A DNA stretch of 19,248 bases from Deltaproteobacteria bacterium (GTDB lineage: Bacteria > Myxococcota_A > Bradymonadia > UBA7976 > VGTA01), in contig VGTA01000007.1 in the NCBI GenBank assembly GCA_016874875.1, positions 1 through 19,248 on the forward strand, read 5' to 3'. The translations under genes and the position numbers were made by a program. Below are positions 1 through 6,737 of this stretch, in pieces. How positions within the stretch are numbered: position 1 is the stretch's first letter; every line of letters begins with the position of its first letter. A model generated the notes under the pieces. The model was not told the DNA's origin. It made no database searches and was given only the letters and a program-made list of their open reading frames with translations.

Positions 1-737
1 GCGGGGATGGTCACCTCGTCCCGCCACCCCGTGAGGCGCGCCGCCCCGTCGCCGCCCCACGCGATCGGCACCGTGACGGGGGCGCTGAGGTCGGCGTGGG
101 GGCGCGCCACGTCGACGTTGACCTGCGCGGCGGAGGAGCCCTCCCACAGCACGGGGCGGGCGAAGGAGGGGCGCGGGGGCGGCGCGGTCGCCACCTGGTC
201 GGGCGCCCACGGCGACAGCGCCGACGACGGCACCGTCACGAGCGGCCCGCCGTCGCGCGACCACTTGAGCTCGAGGACCGCCCCCCCCGTCCGCTCATAG
301 AACTCCACGGTGATGGGCAGACTCTGCCCCGCCGCGAGCCCGAGGGGGCGCGCGTAATAGGTGGTGGGGCCCTGGTCGCGCCACTGGTTGATGAGCGCCT
401 CGCCGTCCACGAACAGCCGGCAGCCGTCATCGCAGCGCAGCGCGAGCGTGTAGAGCCCCTCGGCGTCCGCCACCAGCCAGCCGCGCCAGCGCACCTGGAA
501 GTTGTCGCTCACGAACCCGTCGAGCGGCGCGGCGGCCCACTGGAACTCGAGGGTGGGGTCGAGGCGCACGGTGGGCGCGTCTTGGAAGTTGCGCGCGGGG
601 AAGTACTCGCCGCGGAGTCCCTGCGCGGCGGCGCCGCTGGGGGCGAGGGGCAGGGCGCAGAGGAGGGCACAGAGGAGGGCGCAGAGGAGGGCGCAGAGGC
701 GAGCGCCGTGCGGTGAGGGACTCGTCGAGTGGCTCAT
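1..737 (-). CDS. PA14-domain exported protein (3' end beyond window)
   Basis: The frame stays open from ATG 737 through base 1, giving 245 residues with no stop, so the C-terminus lies outside the window. An AGGA ribosome binding site sits at 745-748, 7 nt upstream. Residues 1-39 are a Sec signal peptide whose hydrophobic core is LCAL repeated four times, followed by a likely cleavage after GAAAQ. The mature protein begins GLRGEYF and continues with FQWAAAPLDGF, FQVRWRGWL, YTLALRCDDGCRLFVDGE, the YYARPLGLAAGQSLPITVEF region and VLELKWSRDG, which is the canonical order of PA14 motifs (a beta-barrel fold that often binds carbohydrate). After about residue 180 comes a Pro-rich linker and a further beta-rich segment. 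The PA14 assignment is by motif recognition; ligand and function are unknown. An alternative is that the missing part carries an enzyme, such as a glycosidase or protease, since PA14 is often an accessory domain. Confidence 0.85.
   Translation of the reverse strand, partial: MSHSTSPSPHGARLCALLCALLCALLCALPLAPSGAAAQGLRGEYFPARNFQDAPTVRLDPTLEFQWAAAPLDGFVSDNFQVRWRGWLVADAEGLYTLALRCDDGCRLFVDGEALINQWRDQGPTTYYARPLGLAAGQSLPITVEFYERTGGAVLELKWSRDGGPLVTVPSSALSPWAPDQVATAPPPRPSFARPVLWEGSSAAQVNVDVARPHADLSAPVTVPIAWGGDGAARLTGWRDEVTIP
655..702. repeat. 12-bp tandem repeat in signal peptide (4 units)
   Basis: Units of the type gcgcagaggagg start at 655, 667, 679 and 691; the second has one substitution and the last is degenerate. 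On the minus strand they read CTC TGC GCC CTC and encode the LCAL repeats that form the signal-peptide core of the PA14 protein. The period is in frame, so a copy-number change would lengthen or shorten the hydrophobic core by four residues. Confidence 0.9.
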
Positions 738-846
738 GGGCGTGTCCTGCGAGGGGGCGCGCGAGGCGGCGCGCCCACAGAGCGCCCACAGAGTGCCCCC
801 TGCCGCCCGCCCGGTCAAGGCGCGCGCCCGGCGGCGACGGCGGCGC

Positions 847-875
847 TTGATTTTTTCGCCTAGATTCCTTAACAC
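847..875 (+). promoter_or_regulatory. candidate sigma-70-like promoter for the small membrane protein
   Basis: An A+T-rich island stands out in otherwise very G+C-rich DNA. TTGATT (847-852) and TAACAC (870-875) are separated by 17 nt and would place transcription start about 35-40 nt before ATG 919. The -35 match is fair and the -10 match is weak. The rest of the 738-918 gap holds an imperfect 11-bp direct repeat (gcccacagagc-type, about 773-794) and nothing else recognisable. Confidence 0.3.
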
Positions 876-918
876 AGCCTCCGCGCCCCTCGCGGGCGGG
901 CATTTAGGAGCAGGACGC

Positions 919-1275
919 ATGACGCTAGAGTGGCTCGATGTCCTCCAGGTGGGCTCAGTGGTGCTCGGGACGCTCCTAGGCGGCCCCCTGATCGCCTCCG
1001 CGGAGGCGCCGCGGCGCGCGCGGGGCTTTGTGTGCGTGGCGGCGGGGAGCACCTGCTCCCTGCTCGCGCAGCTCACCGCCGGCCTCTACATCCTCGCCGC
1101 CTCCAACCTGCTGTGGGTGCTGATGTCGCTCAAGGGCGCCTACGTCAACCTCCCCGAGGAGCGCCGCCCGCGCTGGGCGCGCCGCGCGGCGGCGGCGCTG
1201 CGCCGCGCGGCGGCTCGGGCGCGCCGCTTCACCCACCGCGCCCCCCGCCGCCCCCTCCGCCGCGCCGCGCCCTAA
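919..1275 (+). CDS. small integral membrane protein, three predicted helices
   Basis: 118 residues. ATG 919 is preceded by AGGAGCAGG at 906-914, the best ribosome binding site in the region; an upstream TTG in the same frame (502) lies inside the opposite-strand PA14 gene and is not credible. Hydrophobic segments lie at about residues 10-27, 35-52 and 54-72, with short Arg-rich loops. The cytoplasmic-looking C-terminus (79-118) is strikingly Arg-rich. The pattern RGF..., a small-residue helix, then AASNLLWVLMSLKGAY resembles short uncharacterised membrane proteins with a PnuC/SemiSWEET-like look, but this is a pattern impression only. No catalytic or transport motif can be identified. The stop overlaps by 3-4 bases the stop of the convergent YrdC gene. 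Function unknown. Confidence 0.7.
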   Translation: MTLEWLDVLQVGSVVLGTLLGGPLIASAEAPRRARGFVCVAAGSTCSLLAQLTAGLYILAASNLLWVLMSLKGAYVNLPEERRPRWARRAAAALRRAAARARRFTHRAPRRPLRRAAP

Positions 1276-1910
1276 ACCGCGCCGGTCGCCCGCAGGCGCG
1301 CCCACTCCTCGTTGAGCGCCTCCTCCGCCACGCTGCCCGCCGACAGCACCCGCAGGCGGGAGTCCGCGAGGGTGACCACGGTCACGCTCGGCGCCTCCAC
1401 GGCCACGGTCAAGGGCGGCTCGCCGGGGGAGGGGGCGAGGGCGGGGAGCTCAAAGCCGTAGGCGCGCACGTCGCTGAGGGTGCGCGGCGACGGCTCGCCC
1501 GTGGGGTTGGCGGAGGAGACGAGCAGGGGGCGCCCAAAGGAGAGCAGCAGCGCCGCCGCCGGCCCCTCGTCCACGAGCCCCACCCCCACCATCCCGAGGC
1601 CGTGGTGGGCGAAACGAGACACGCCGGGGGGGGAGGGGATGCTCACGGTGAGGTAGGGGCGGAAGCGCGGCAGGAGCTGCAGCAGCGGCGAGCTGATCTG
1701 CGCCGCCGCCGCCGCGTCGAGGGAGGGCAGGATGAGCGCGAGCGGGCGCCCCGGCTGGCGTCGCTTGAGGGCGTTGACGCGCTGCACCGCCTCGTCGTTG
1801 TAGGGGTTGCAGCTCAAGACGATGCGCCCGTTGAGGCGAAACATGACCACGGCGCCCTCGTGGAGGAGCGCGAGGGCGTCGGTGTGGGAGAGGTCGTGGG
1901 GGATTGCCAT
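1272..1910 (-). CDS. YrdC/Sua5-domain protein (TsaC-like, divergent)
   Basis: 212 residues, about the length of a stand-alone YrdC protein. The family (TsaC/Sua5) makes threonylcarbamoyl-AMP from threonine, bicarbonate and ATP for the t6A37 modification of ANN-decoding tRNAs. Seen here: a basic KRR at residues 49-51 followed by RPLALIL (55-61), a central LTVSIP strand (87-92), and SSANPTGEPSP (132-142), which matches the conserved SSAN signature. The first motif, normally PTDTVYGLG near the N-terminus, is replaced by FRLNGRIVLSCNP (24-36), so the nucleotide/threonine site is altered. It could be a paralogue with a different role rather than the housekeeping TsaC. ATG 1910 has no purine-rich Shine-Dalgarno on the minus strand; it may be translated from a leaderless or short-leader mRNA. 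Only 63 bases separate it from the divergent methyltransferase fusion gene. Confidence 0.8.
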   Translation of the reverse strand: MAIPHDLSHTDALALLHEGAVVMFRLNGRIVLSCNPYNDEAVQRVNALKRRQPGRPLALILPSLDAAAAAQISSPLLQLLPRFRPYLTVSIPSPPGVSRFAHHGLGMVGVGLVDEGPAAALLLSFGRPLLVSSANPTGEPSPRTLSDVRAYGFELPALAPSPGEPPLTVAVEAPSVTVVTLADSRLRVLSAGSVAEEALNEEWARLRATGAV

Positions 1911-1973
1911 AGGAGAGGCTCGCTGATAAGAGGTGACGCCCCGACGAGGGGGCCTAAGAGAGTGAGGTGCGGA

Positions 1974-3975
1974 GTGGGCCCAGGCGATGACCGAGGCGAT
2001 GAGCGAGATCAGGTTCGAGATCAGGTGCGGGCGCCCGAGAGCGCGCCCGGGAGCGAGGCTGAGAGCGCGCCCGAGAGCGCGCCCGAGAGCGCGCCCGAGA
2101 GCGCTTCTGGGAGCGCGCCCGAGAGCGAGTTTGAGCGCACCCTAGAGCGCAGCCTAGAGCGCGCCCTAGAGGGCCTCGCCGACGAGCTGGCCGCGGGGGA
2201 CCCCGACCGACGCCGCGCCGCGGGAGGCGTGCTCCTCAGCGCCTTGCGCGCCCACGCGGAGCGCAGCGAAAACGGATGTGTACTAAAGCACATCGCGCAG
2301 GGCTCTGCAACCCTGCGCGCGCTCACGGCGTGGGCGCTCAGACACCTCCCCGACGAGGGTTATTCCGCCCTCTTGATGGCGCTGCTCAACGCCCCTGAGC
2401 GCCTCGCTGAACGCCTCGCGCTGCCCGAGGCGCTCCTGACGCGGGCGCTGCGCGCGACGGCGCCCAAGGCGCGGCAGGCGGCGGCGCGGGCGCTGAGCGC
2501 ACACCCAGCGGCGCTGTGGAGCCCCGCGCTCTGCGAGGCGACGCTGGGCGCGCTGGCGGCAGAGGAGGCGCATTTCGTGCGCGCCTCGCTCCTCCTCGCG
2601 CTCGGCCGCTGCCCCGACCCGCGGGCGCGCGCCGCGCTGCGCGACTACGCGCCGCGCGGCCCCCGCGAGGCCGACGCCCTCGCCCTCGCGCGCGCCGCCG
2701 CGCCCGTCGCGCCCGCCGCGCCGCTCAATGAGCTCCCGCTCAACGAGCTCCCGCTCAACGAGCTCCCGCTCAACGACCTCACCCTCAGCGCCACGCACGT
2801 CACGCTCCTCACCGCCCCGGGACTCGAGGCCCCCCTCGCCGAGGAGCTCACCGAGGCGGGGTGGGGGGACGTGGCGCTGGTGGCGCCCCTGAGCGGCCTC
2901 GTGCGCGCCGTGGGGGGACGTGGGGCTGGTGGCGCCCCTGAGCGGCCTCGTGCGCGCCGCCCCCCCCGTCGCGCTGCGCCCCCTCCGCGCGGCGCGGCCG
3001 GCGGCGCTCCCGCGGTGCGCGCGCGCCCTGTGCGCCCCCCTCGCGCGGGCTGCGCTCTCGCCCTCCGGGAGCGCGCACGAGCGCGCCCTCGCGCTGCTCG
3101 CGGCGTGGGGGGCGAGCGAGGAGGGGGCGGGCGGGGCGGGGGGCGGGCTGGCGGGGGAGGTCCGCTACCGCGCCGCCTCGCCCGCCCACGACCCGCGCCA
3201 GCGCCGCGCCTTCGCCCGCGCGGCGCGCGAGGCGGCGGAGGCGCGGGGGCTGGGGTGGCGTGAGGCGCCGAGCGACTACAACGCGCAGCTCCTCCCCCAC
3301 GCCCCCGCCGGCGGACCAGAGGGCTGGCTCCTGCTCACCCTCGAGGCGCTCGGCGCCGCCCCCGCGAGCTACAGGCGGCGGGACGTGGGGGCGTCGATGT
3401 CGCGCGAGGTGGCCAGCGCCGTGGCGCGCTGGGCGCGGCGGGAGGCGGCGCGGGGGGGCGCGCGCGACGAGGGCCCCTACACGCTGCTCGACCCCACCTG
3501 CGGCAGCGGCACCCTCCTCTATGAGCGCGCGCTGCTCGGGCTGCCCGCCGGGGGCGTGGCGCGCGGGGTGGACGTGAGCGCGGTCGCCCTGCGCGCCGCC
3601 CAGGAGAATCTCGCCGCCCTGCGCGCGCTGCCGGAGGGCGCCGCCCTCCCCCCCGTCACGCTCCACGCCGCCGACAGCCGCGAGGCGCACGCGTGGGTGC
3701 CGTTTGACGAGGCGCTCATGAATCTGCCCTTCGGCGGGCGCGTGAGCGACGCGCGCGGAGCGCGCGGGGCGCGCGAGGCGCTCGCGGGGCTCTACGGCGA
3801 CCTCCTCGCGCGCGCCGCGGAGCACGCGCGCCCCGGCGCGCTGCTGGTGGCCTACTCCACCCAGCGCCAGCTCCTCGCCACCGCCTCCGCCGCCGCCGGC
3901 TGGCGCGCGGCGCGCGCCGAGCGCCTGCTGGCGGGAGGGCTGTGGGTGGAGCTCTGGGCGCTGAGGAGGCGCTGA
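1974..3975 (+). CDS. HEAT-like + THUMP-like + RNA methyltransferase fusion, frameshifted by a 49-bp duplication
   Basis: Two frames encode one protein. The 5' part holds an acidic APES-repeat leader (2031-2174), an all-helical HEAT-like region (about 2175-2720), a LNELP-repeat linker (2724-2783), and a THUMP-like start LLTAPGLEAPLAEEL (about 2808-2852). It then runs into a 49-bp tandem duplication (2861-2958) and, out of frame, reaches a stop at 3263. The 3' part (from about 2920) resumes the domain and carries a Rossmann methyltransferase: motif I DPTCGSGTLLYE at 3490 onward and motif IV NLPFGG at 3721-3738. The NLPFG form is like that of THUMP-linked m2G tRNA methyltransferases (Trm14/THUMPD3) as well as the RlmL group. 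Removing one 49-bp copy gives 1953 nt, exactly 650 codons plus stop. Start GTG 1974 is chosen for GAGG at 1964-1967 with a 6-nt gap; GTG 2025 is an alternative. RNA target unknown. If translation does not recover, only a truncated product or a separate methyltransferase half would be made. Confidence 0.75.
2031..2174. repeat. 12-bp in-frame tandem array (APES repeats)
   Basis: About twelve units of gcgcccgagagc and relatives run from 2031 to 2174, degenerating rightward (gagtttgagcgc, accctagagcgc). They encode an acidic, Pro/Ser-rich leader that grades into TLERSLERALEG, where the 12-bp period passes into the first helix. This suggests the helix itself arose from, or was overwritten by, repeat expansion. 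Confidence 0.85.
2724..2783. repeat. 15-bp tandem repeat encoding a LNELP linker
   Basis: Three near-identical 15-bp units (ctcaaYgagctcccg) start at 2724, 2739 and 2754, with a degenerate fourth at 2769. They encode LNELP x3 plus LNDLT, exactly between the HEAT-like and THUMP-like domains, and so form a spacer whose length could vary in steps of five residues. Confidence 0.9.
2861..2958. repeat. 49-bp tandem duplication that shifts the reading frame
   Basis: Copy 1 is 2861-2909 and copy 2 is 2910-2958; they match at 48 of 49 positions (C at 2875 against G at 2924). Both copies encode ...LVAPLSGLVRA, but in different frames because 49 is not a multiple of three. Deleting either copy restores continuity of the THUMP-like domain. 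Confidence 0.95.
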
Positions 3976-4046
3976 GGAGGCGCTGAGGAGGCGCTGAGGG
4001 GGCGCTGAGGGGGCGCTGAGAGGGCGCTGAGGGGGCGCTCCGGGGG
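3959..4046. repeat. 11-bp tandem array straddling the methyltransferase stop codon
   Basis: Seven clear units of cgctgaggRgg (starts 3959, 3970, 3981, 3992, 4003, 4014, 4025) and a degraded eighth. The gene's TGA (3973-3975) lies in the second unit. Because the period is 11, successive units place TGA in each of the three frames (3962, 3973, 3984). Confidence 0.9.
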
Positions 4047-4231
4047 CGCGGGCGCTCAGGGGCGCGGACTCCGCGCCCGGCGGGTCACTGCTGCGTGACG
4101 CTGAGGGCGTAGGTGTTGTTGGCGCCGGCGTAGCCTCCGGGGGCGCGGGCGCTCAGGGGCGCGGACTCCGCGCCCGGCGGGTCACTGCTGCGTGACGCTG
4201 AGGGCGTAGGTGTTGTTGGCGCCGGCGTAGC
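4038..4231. repeat. exact 97-bp tandem duplication containing the 3' end of the lipoprotein gene
   Basis: 4038-4134 and 4135-4231 are identical at all 97 positions by direct reading. The right copy is joined to the lipoprotein gene and holds its last 16 codons, stop and downstream hairpin; the left copy is a disconnected duplicate of the same sequence lying between the two convergent genes. Confidence 0.97.
4157..4175 (-). terminator. GC-rich hairpin after the lipoprotein gene (second copy at 4060-4078)
   Basis: GGGCGCGG, a 3-nt loop, then CCGCGCCC form a perfect 8-bp stem that begins 6 nt past the lipoprotein stop (4182) on the minus strand. There is no T-run on either strand, so this would be a hairpin-only terminator, possibly used in both directions because the neighbouring gene is convergent. 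The 97-bp duplication carries an identical hairpin at 4060-4078. Confidence 0.4.
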
Positions 4232-6420
4232 CGTAGACCTGCAGGAAGTGGACGCCGCCCTGCGCGGCCATGTAGACGATCTCCTCGTTGTCGGTGGAGC
4301 TCACGCTCGAGTCGAGGATCGTGTCGCCGTCTGGGGCGTAGAGGCGCATGTCCACGTCGCCGCTCGCGTGCACGAAGGTGAGGCGGGCGGTGAGGGTCTT
4401 GCCCGCGCTCAGCTCCACGGCGTAGAAGTCTCCCTCGCCGCAGGTGTTGAGCTGCGCGCCCACGGCGCGCTCCGCGGGCGTCGCCTGCATGGGGGTGTTG
4501 TTGGGCTCAAGCGCGTCGGGGGTGCAGGTCACGCAGATGTTCTGCTCGCGGTCGCAGGAGCTGTTGGGGTTGGCGGCGAGGCAATCCTGCGAGGTCCGGC
4601 AGTAGCCCTCGGGGTAGCACTGCGCCGTCTCGCGGTTGCAGTCGGTCATGCAGTCGCTCGACTCGGCGCAGAGCTGCCCGGGGGGGGCGAGGTCCACGCG
4701 GAGGTCGTAGGTGTTGACGGTCTGGCCCACGCCGTAGACGCGGAGGTAGTAGAGGCCCGCGACGGCGTTGGGGAGCCCGAGCAGCTCGTTGTCGGAGGTG
4801 GACACGCGCGAGTAGAGCTCCTCGCCCGCCTCGTTGAGCAGCGTCATGTCGATGTCGCCCGCCGCGTCGGAGAAGGTGAGGGTGATGAGGGCGGGGCCGC
4901 CGGGGAGGCTCAAGGAGAACCAGTCCTCATCGCCGCAGATGTAGAGGCCGCGCGCCTCGATGGCGCCGCCCATCGCCGCGAGGGGCGTGGCGGCCGACTG
5001 CTGCTCGTTGGGCTCAAACATGTCCCGGCAGGCGTTGGGGATGCAGCGGTTGTTGTCGCTGCAGGTGCCGTCGGGGCACTGCGCATCGCTCAGGCACTGC
5101 ACGCACGAGCGCGTCTCAGGCGAGCACACCGCCCCGCTCTCACAGTCGCCGTCGGCGAGGCAGCCCACGCAGGAGTTGGCGCTCGTGTCGCACACCCCCC
5201 CAAAGCAGTCCTCGCTGGTGAGGCACTGCACGCAGCGCCCCGAGGCGGCGTCGCACACCCCCCCAAAGCAGTCGTCGTTGGAGGCGCAGGGGGGCGGGGG
5301 GACGCAGACGCCGGCGGCGTTGCAGATGTCGCCCTCGGGGCACTGCGAGGAGCTCCTGCAGATGGCGGCGGGGAGGTCGGTGGACAGGTAGAGGGCGTAG
5401 CGGCCCGGCGCGGGGGCGGCGCCCTCGCCCAGCTCGTCCTCGCCGCCGTAGACGCTCAGGCGCACATAGACGCGGCGGTTGCCCTCGGCGGGGAGCGCCA
5501 CGAGGCGCTCGTTGTCGCTGCTCGAGGCGCTGGTCACCGCCGGCGTCTCCTCGTCATCAAAGTAGAGCGCCGCGTCGATGTCGGCCTCCGCGTGATCAAA
5601 GGCCACGTCCACGCGCAGCGAGGAGCCGGCGGGGAGGTCGAGGGCGTACCAGTCCTCGTCGCGCTCGCAGAGCGTGAGGCCGGCGAGCGCCGCCGGGGCG
5701 AACGGGAGCGACGCCGCCGAGGCGCGCGCGTCGTTGCCCGCCGCGTCATAGGAGTCCGGCGCGCAGGACCACGCCGTGCACGTCCCCCCCGCGCACCCCT
5801 CGCCCGCCGCGCACGTCACGTCCTCACAGGCGCTCTCGTCCACACAGGAGAGGCCCACGGCGCCCACGAGGGCGCTGGCGTTGGCGCAGCCCCCCGCCGC
5901 CGCCGCGCGGATGGCGGCGGCCTCCGCGCCAGCGCAGCCGAGCTCGCAGCGCGCGGCGAGGGCGGCCTGCGCCTCAAAGCCGCAGCCCTCCGCGGGGGTG
6001 GGCTCGCAGCTCAACAGCGAGAGGCACTCCTGGAAGCACCGCCCCGCCTCGTCCATGGGCGGCACAAACCCGCCGCCCGTGGGGGGCGTGGCGCCCCCGC
6101 CGGGCGGCGGGGTGGCGCCCCCGCCCGGCGGCGTGGCGGCGCCCCCGCCCGGCGGCGTGGCGGCGCCCCCGCCCGGCGGCGTGGCGGCGCCCCCGCCCGG
6201 CGGCGTGGCGGCCCGGCGGCGTGGCGGCGCCCCCGGTGGGCGTGGCGGGCGTCTCGCCGTCATCGCAGGCGGGGAGGGCGGTGAGGGCGCTCGTGGCCAG
6301 CAGGGCGCTGAGGAGGGCGCTGAGGTGGGCGCTAGGGTGAGCGCCGGGGTGAGCGCTGAGGGGCGCGCGGCGTTGAGCGGCGCGCGGGGCGCGGGGCGCG
6401 GGGGTGGGCGCGTGGGGCAA
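4182..6420 (-). CDS. surface lipoprotein with three PPC domains and Cys-rich repeats, frameshifted in an N-terminal repeat
   Basis: Start TTG 6420 is chosen because AGGAG lies at 6428-6432, 7 nt upstream. The frame gives a signal peptide ending ALTALPAC, a lipobox with Cys+1 followed by DD, then TPPGGGAA repeats. In the 24-bp repeat array one unit has lost 8 bp (6199-6214) and the rest of the protein continues in another frame to TGA 4182. Adding back 8 bp gives 2247 nt, exactly 748 codons plus stop. After the repeats come a Cys-rich region (about 6050-5760), a PPC beta-sandwich with DEDWYALDLP (about 5730-5390), DxDC-type Cys repeats (5375-5030), a second PPC with DEDWFSLSLP (5020-4690), more Cys repeats (4690-4515), and a third PPC with EGDFYAVELS (4510-4185). 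PPC domains (bacterial pre-peptidase C-terminal) usually accompany secreted proteins; no catalytic domain is present. Probable role: a lipid-anchored envelope or adhesion protein (inference). As read, the lipidated N-terminus and the mature domains are in different frames. Confidence 0.8.
6079..6238. repeat. 24-bp tandem array with one 16-bp truncated unit
   Basis: 24-bp units start at 6079, 6103, 6127, 6151 and 6175, the last three identical (ggcggcgtggcggcgccccc plus gccc). The next unit (6199-6214) is only 16 bp because 8 bp are missing, and a partial unit follows. Each full unit encodes eight residues, AATPPGGG. The 8-bp loss switches the reading frame between the lipobox and the rest of the lipoprotein. 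Confidence 0.92.
6303..6362. repeat. degenerate 12-bp repeat in the lipoprotein signal peptide
   Basis: Five units related to gggcgctgagga start at 6303, 6315, 6327, 6339 and 6351, best conserved toward the lipobox. On the minus strand they read CTCAGCGCCCTC-like and encode the AHPSAHLSALLSAL part of the signal peptide. The same 12-mer builds the signal peptide of the gene at 13311. Confidence 0.75.
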
Positions 6421-6472
6421 GAGAGGGCTCCTTTGAGCGCGAGGGGAGGTAGACCGTTGAAGCGGGCAGCTC

Positions 6473-6501
6473 ACTCAAACACCTCGCCGCGCAAATGTCT
6501 A
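6473..6501 (-). promoter_or_regulatory. possible promoter for the PPC lipoprotein gene
   Basis: On the minus strand TAGACA (6496-6501) matches the -35 consensus at five of six positions, and TTGAGT (6473-6478) is a poor -10 after a 17-nt gap. Transcription would start about 45 nt before TTG 6420. The -35 element abuts the 59-bp duplication. The call is weak because the -10 matches only three positions. Confidence 0.25.
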
Positions 6502-6619
6502 GAGCCCCGCGGCGCCCCACCCCGCGAACGCAAACGCGCGCCGCCCAACGCCGCGCGCCCGAGCCCCGCGGCGCCCCACCCCGCGAACGCAAACGCGCGC
6601 CGCCCAACGCCGCGCGCCC
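6502..6619. repeat. exact 59-bp tandem duplication upstream of the lipoprotein promoter
   Basis: 6502-6560 and 6561-6619 are identical. A degraded partial third copy follows (ccgcgaaaacaaacgcg near 6617-6634, compared with ccgcgaacgcaaacgcg in the unit), so duplication may have occurred more than once at this spot. Confidence 0.95.
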
Positions 6620-6688
6620 CGCGAAAACAAACGCGCCCCGCGCCCGGGGGGGCGCGAGGCGCGAGGCGTGAGGCGCGAGGCGCGAGGC

Positions 6689-6707
6689 GCGCTCCCCTCA
6701 GGAGCGC
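6689..6707 (-). terminator. possible hairpin terminator after rpsD
   Basis: GCGCTCC, loop CCTCA, GGAGCGC form a perfect 7-bp stem about 25 nt past the rpsD stop. No T-run follows. It may be a terminator or only a by-product of the repeat-rich DNA. Confidence 0.3.
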
Positions 6708-6737
6708 TCCGCTCTCAGAGGCGCTCCGCTCTCAGAG
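6704..6737. repeat. 17-bp tandem duplication across the rpsD stop codon
   Basis: gcgctccgctctcagag occurs at 6704-6720 and again at 6721-6737. The second copy contains the rpsD stop (6732-6734, minus strand); the first supplies another TGA 17 nt further on, in a different frame. Confidence 0.9.

Larger units (their letters stand above)
6421..6731. other. 311-bp intergenic region without a gene
   Basis: The region lies between rpsD (upstream on the minus strand) and the lipoprotein gene. It holds the lipoprotein ribosome binding site and a possible promoter (6473-6501), an exact 59-bp tandem duplication (6502-6619), a run of gaggcgc-type repeats (about 6654-6690), a 7-bp-stem hairpin (6689-6707) and a 17-bp duplication reaching into rpsD. 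No credible coding frame or RNA gene was seen. Confidence 0.7.

Noticed and set aside
1272..1973. Extension of the plus-strand methyltransferase frame upstream to 930
   Set aside because: The open frame continues only because stops are rare in this DNA. The region is coding on the minus strand for a recognisable YrdC protein.
1987..2140. ATG 1987 as start of the HEAT/methyltransferase gene
   Set aside because: It is in a different frame from the HEAT-like protein and encodes an Arg/Pro run that soon stops. GTG 1974 is in frame with a good ribosome binding site.
4248..6284. Long open frame (678 codons) on the plus strand opposite the PPC lipoprotein
   Set aside because: It is His/Val/Gly/Arg-rich with no domain motif, a typical antisense shadow in very G+C-rich DNA. 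The opposite strand has clear PPC and Cys-rich motifs.
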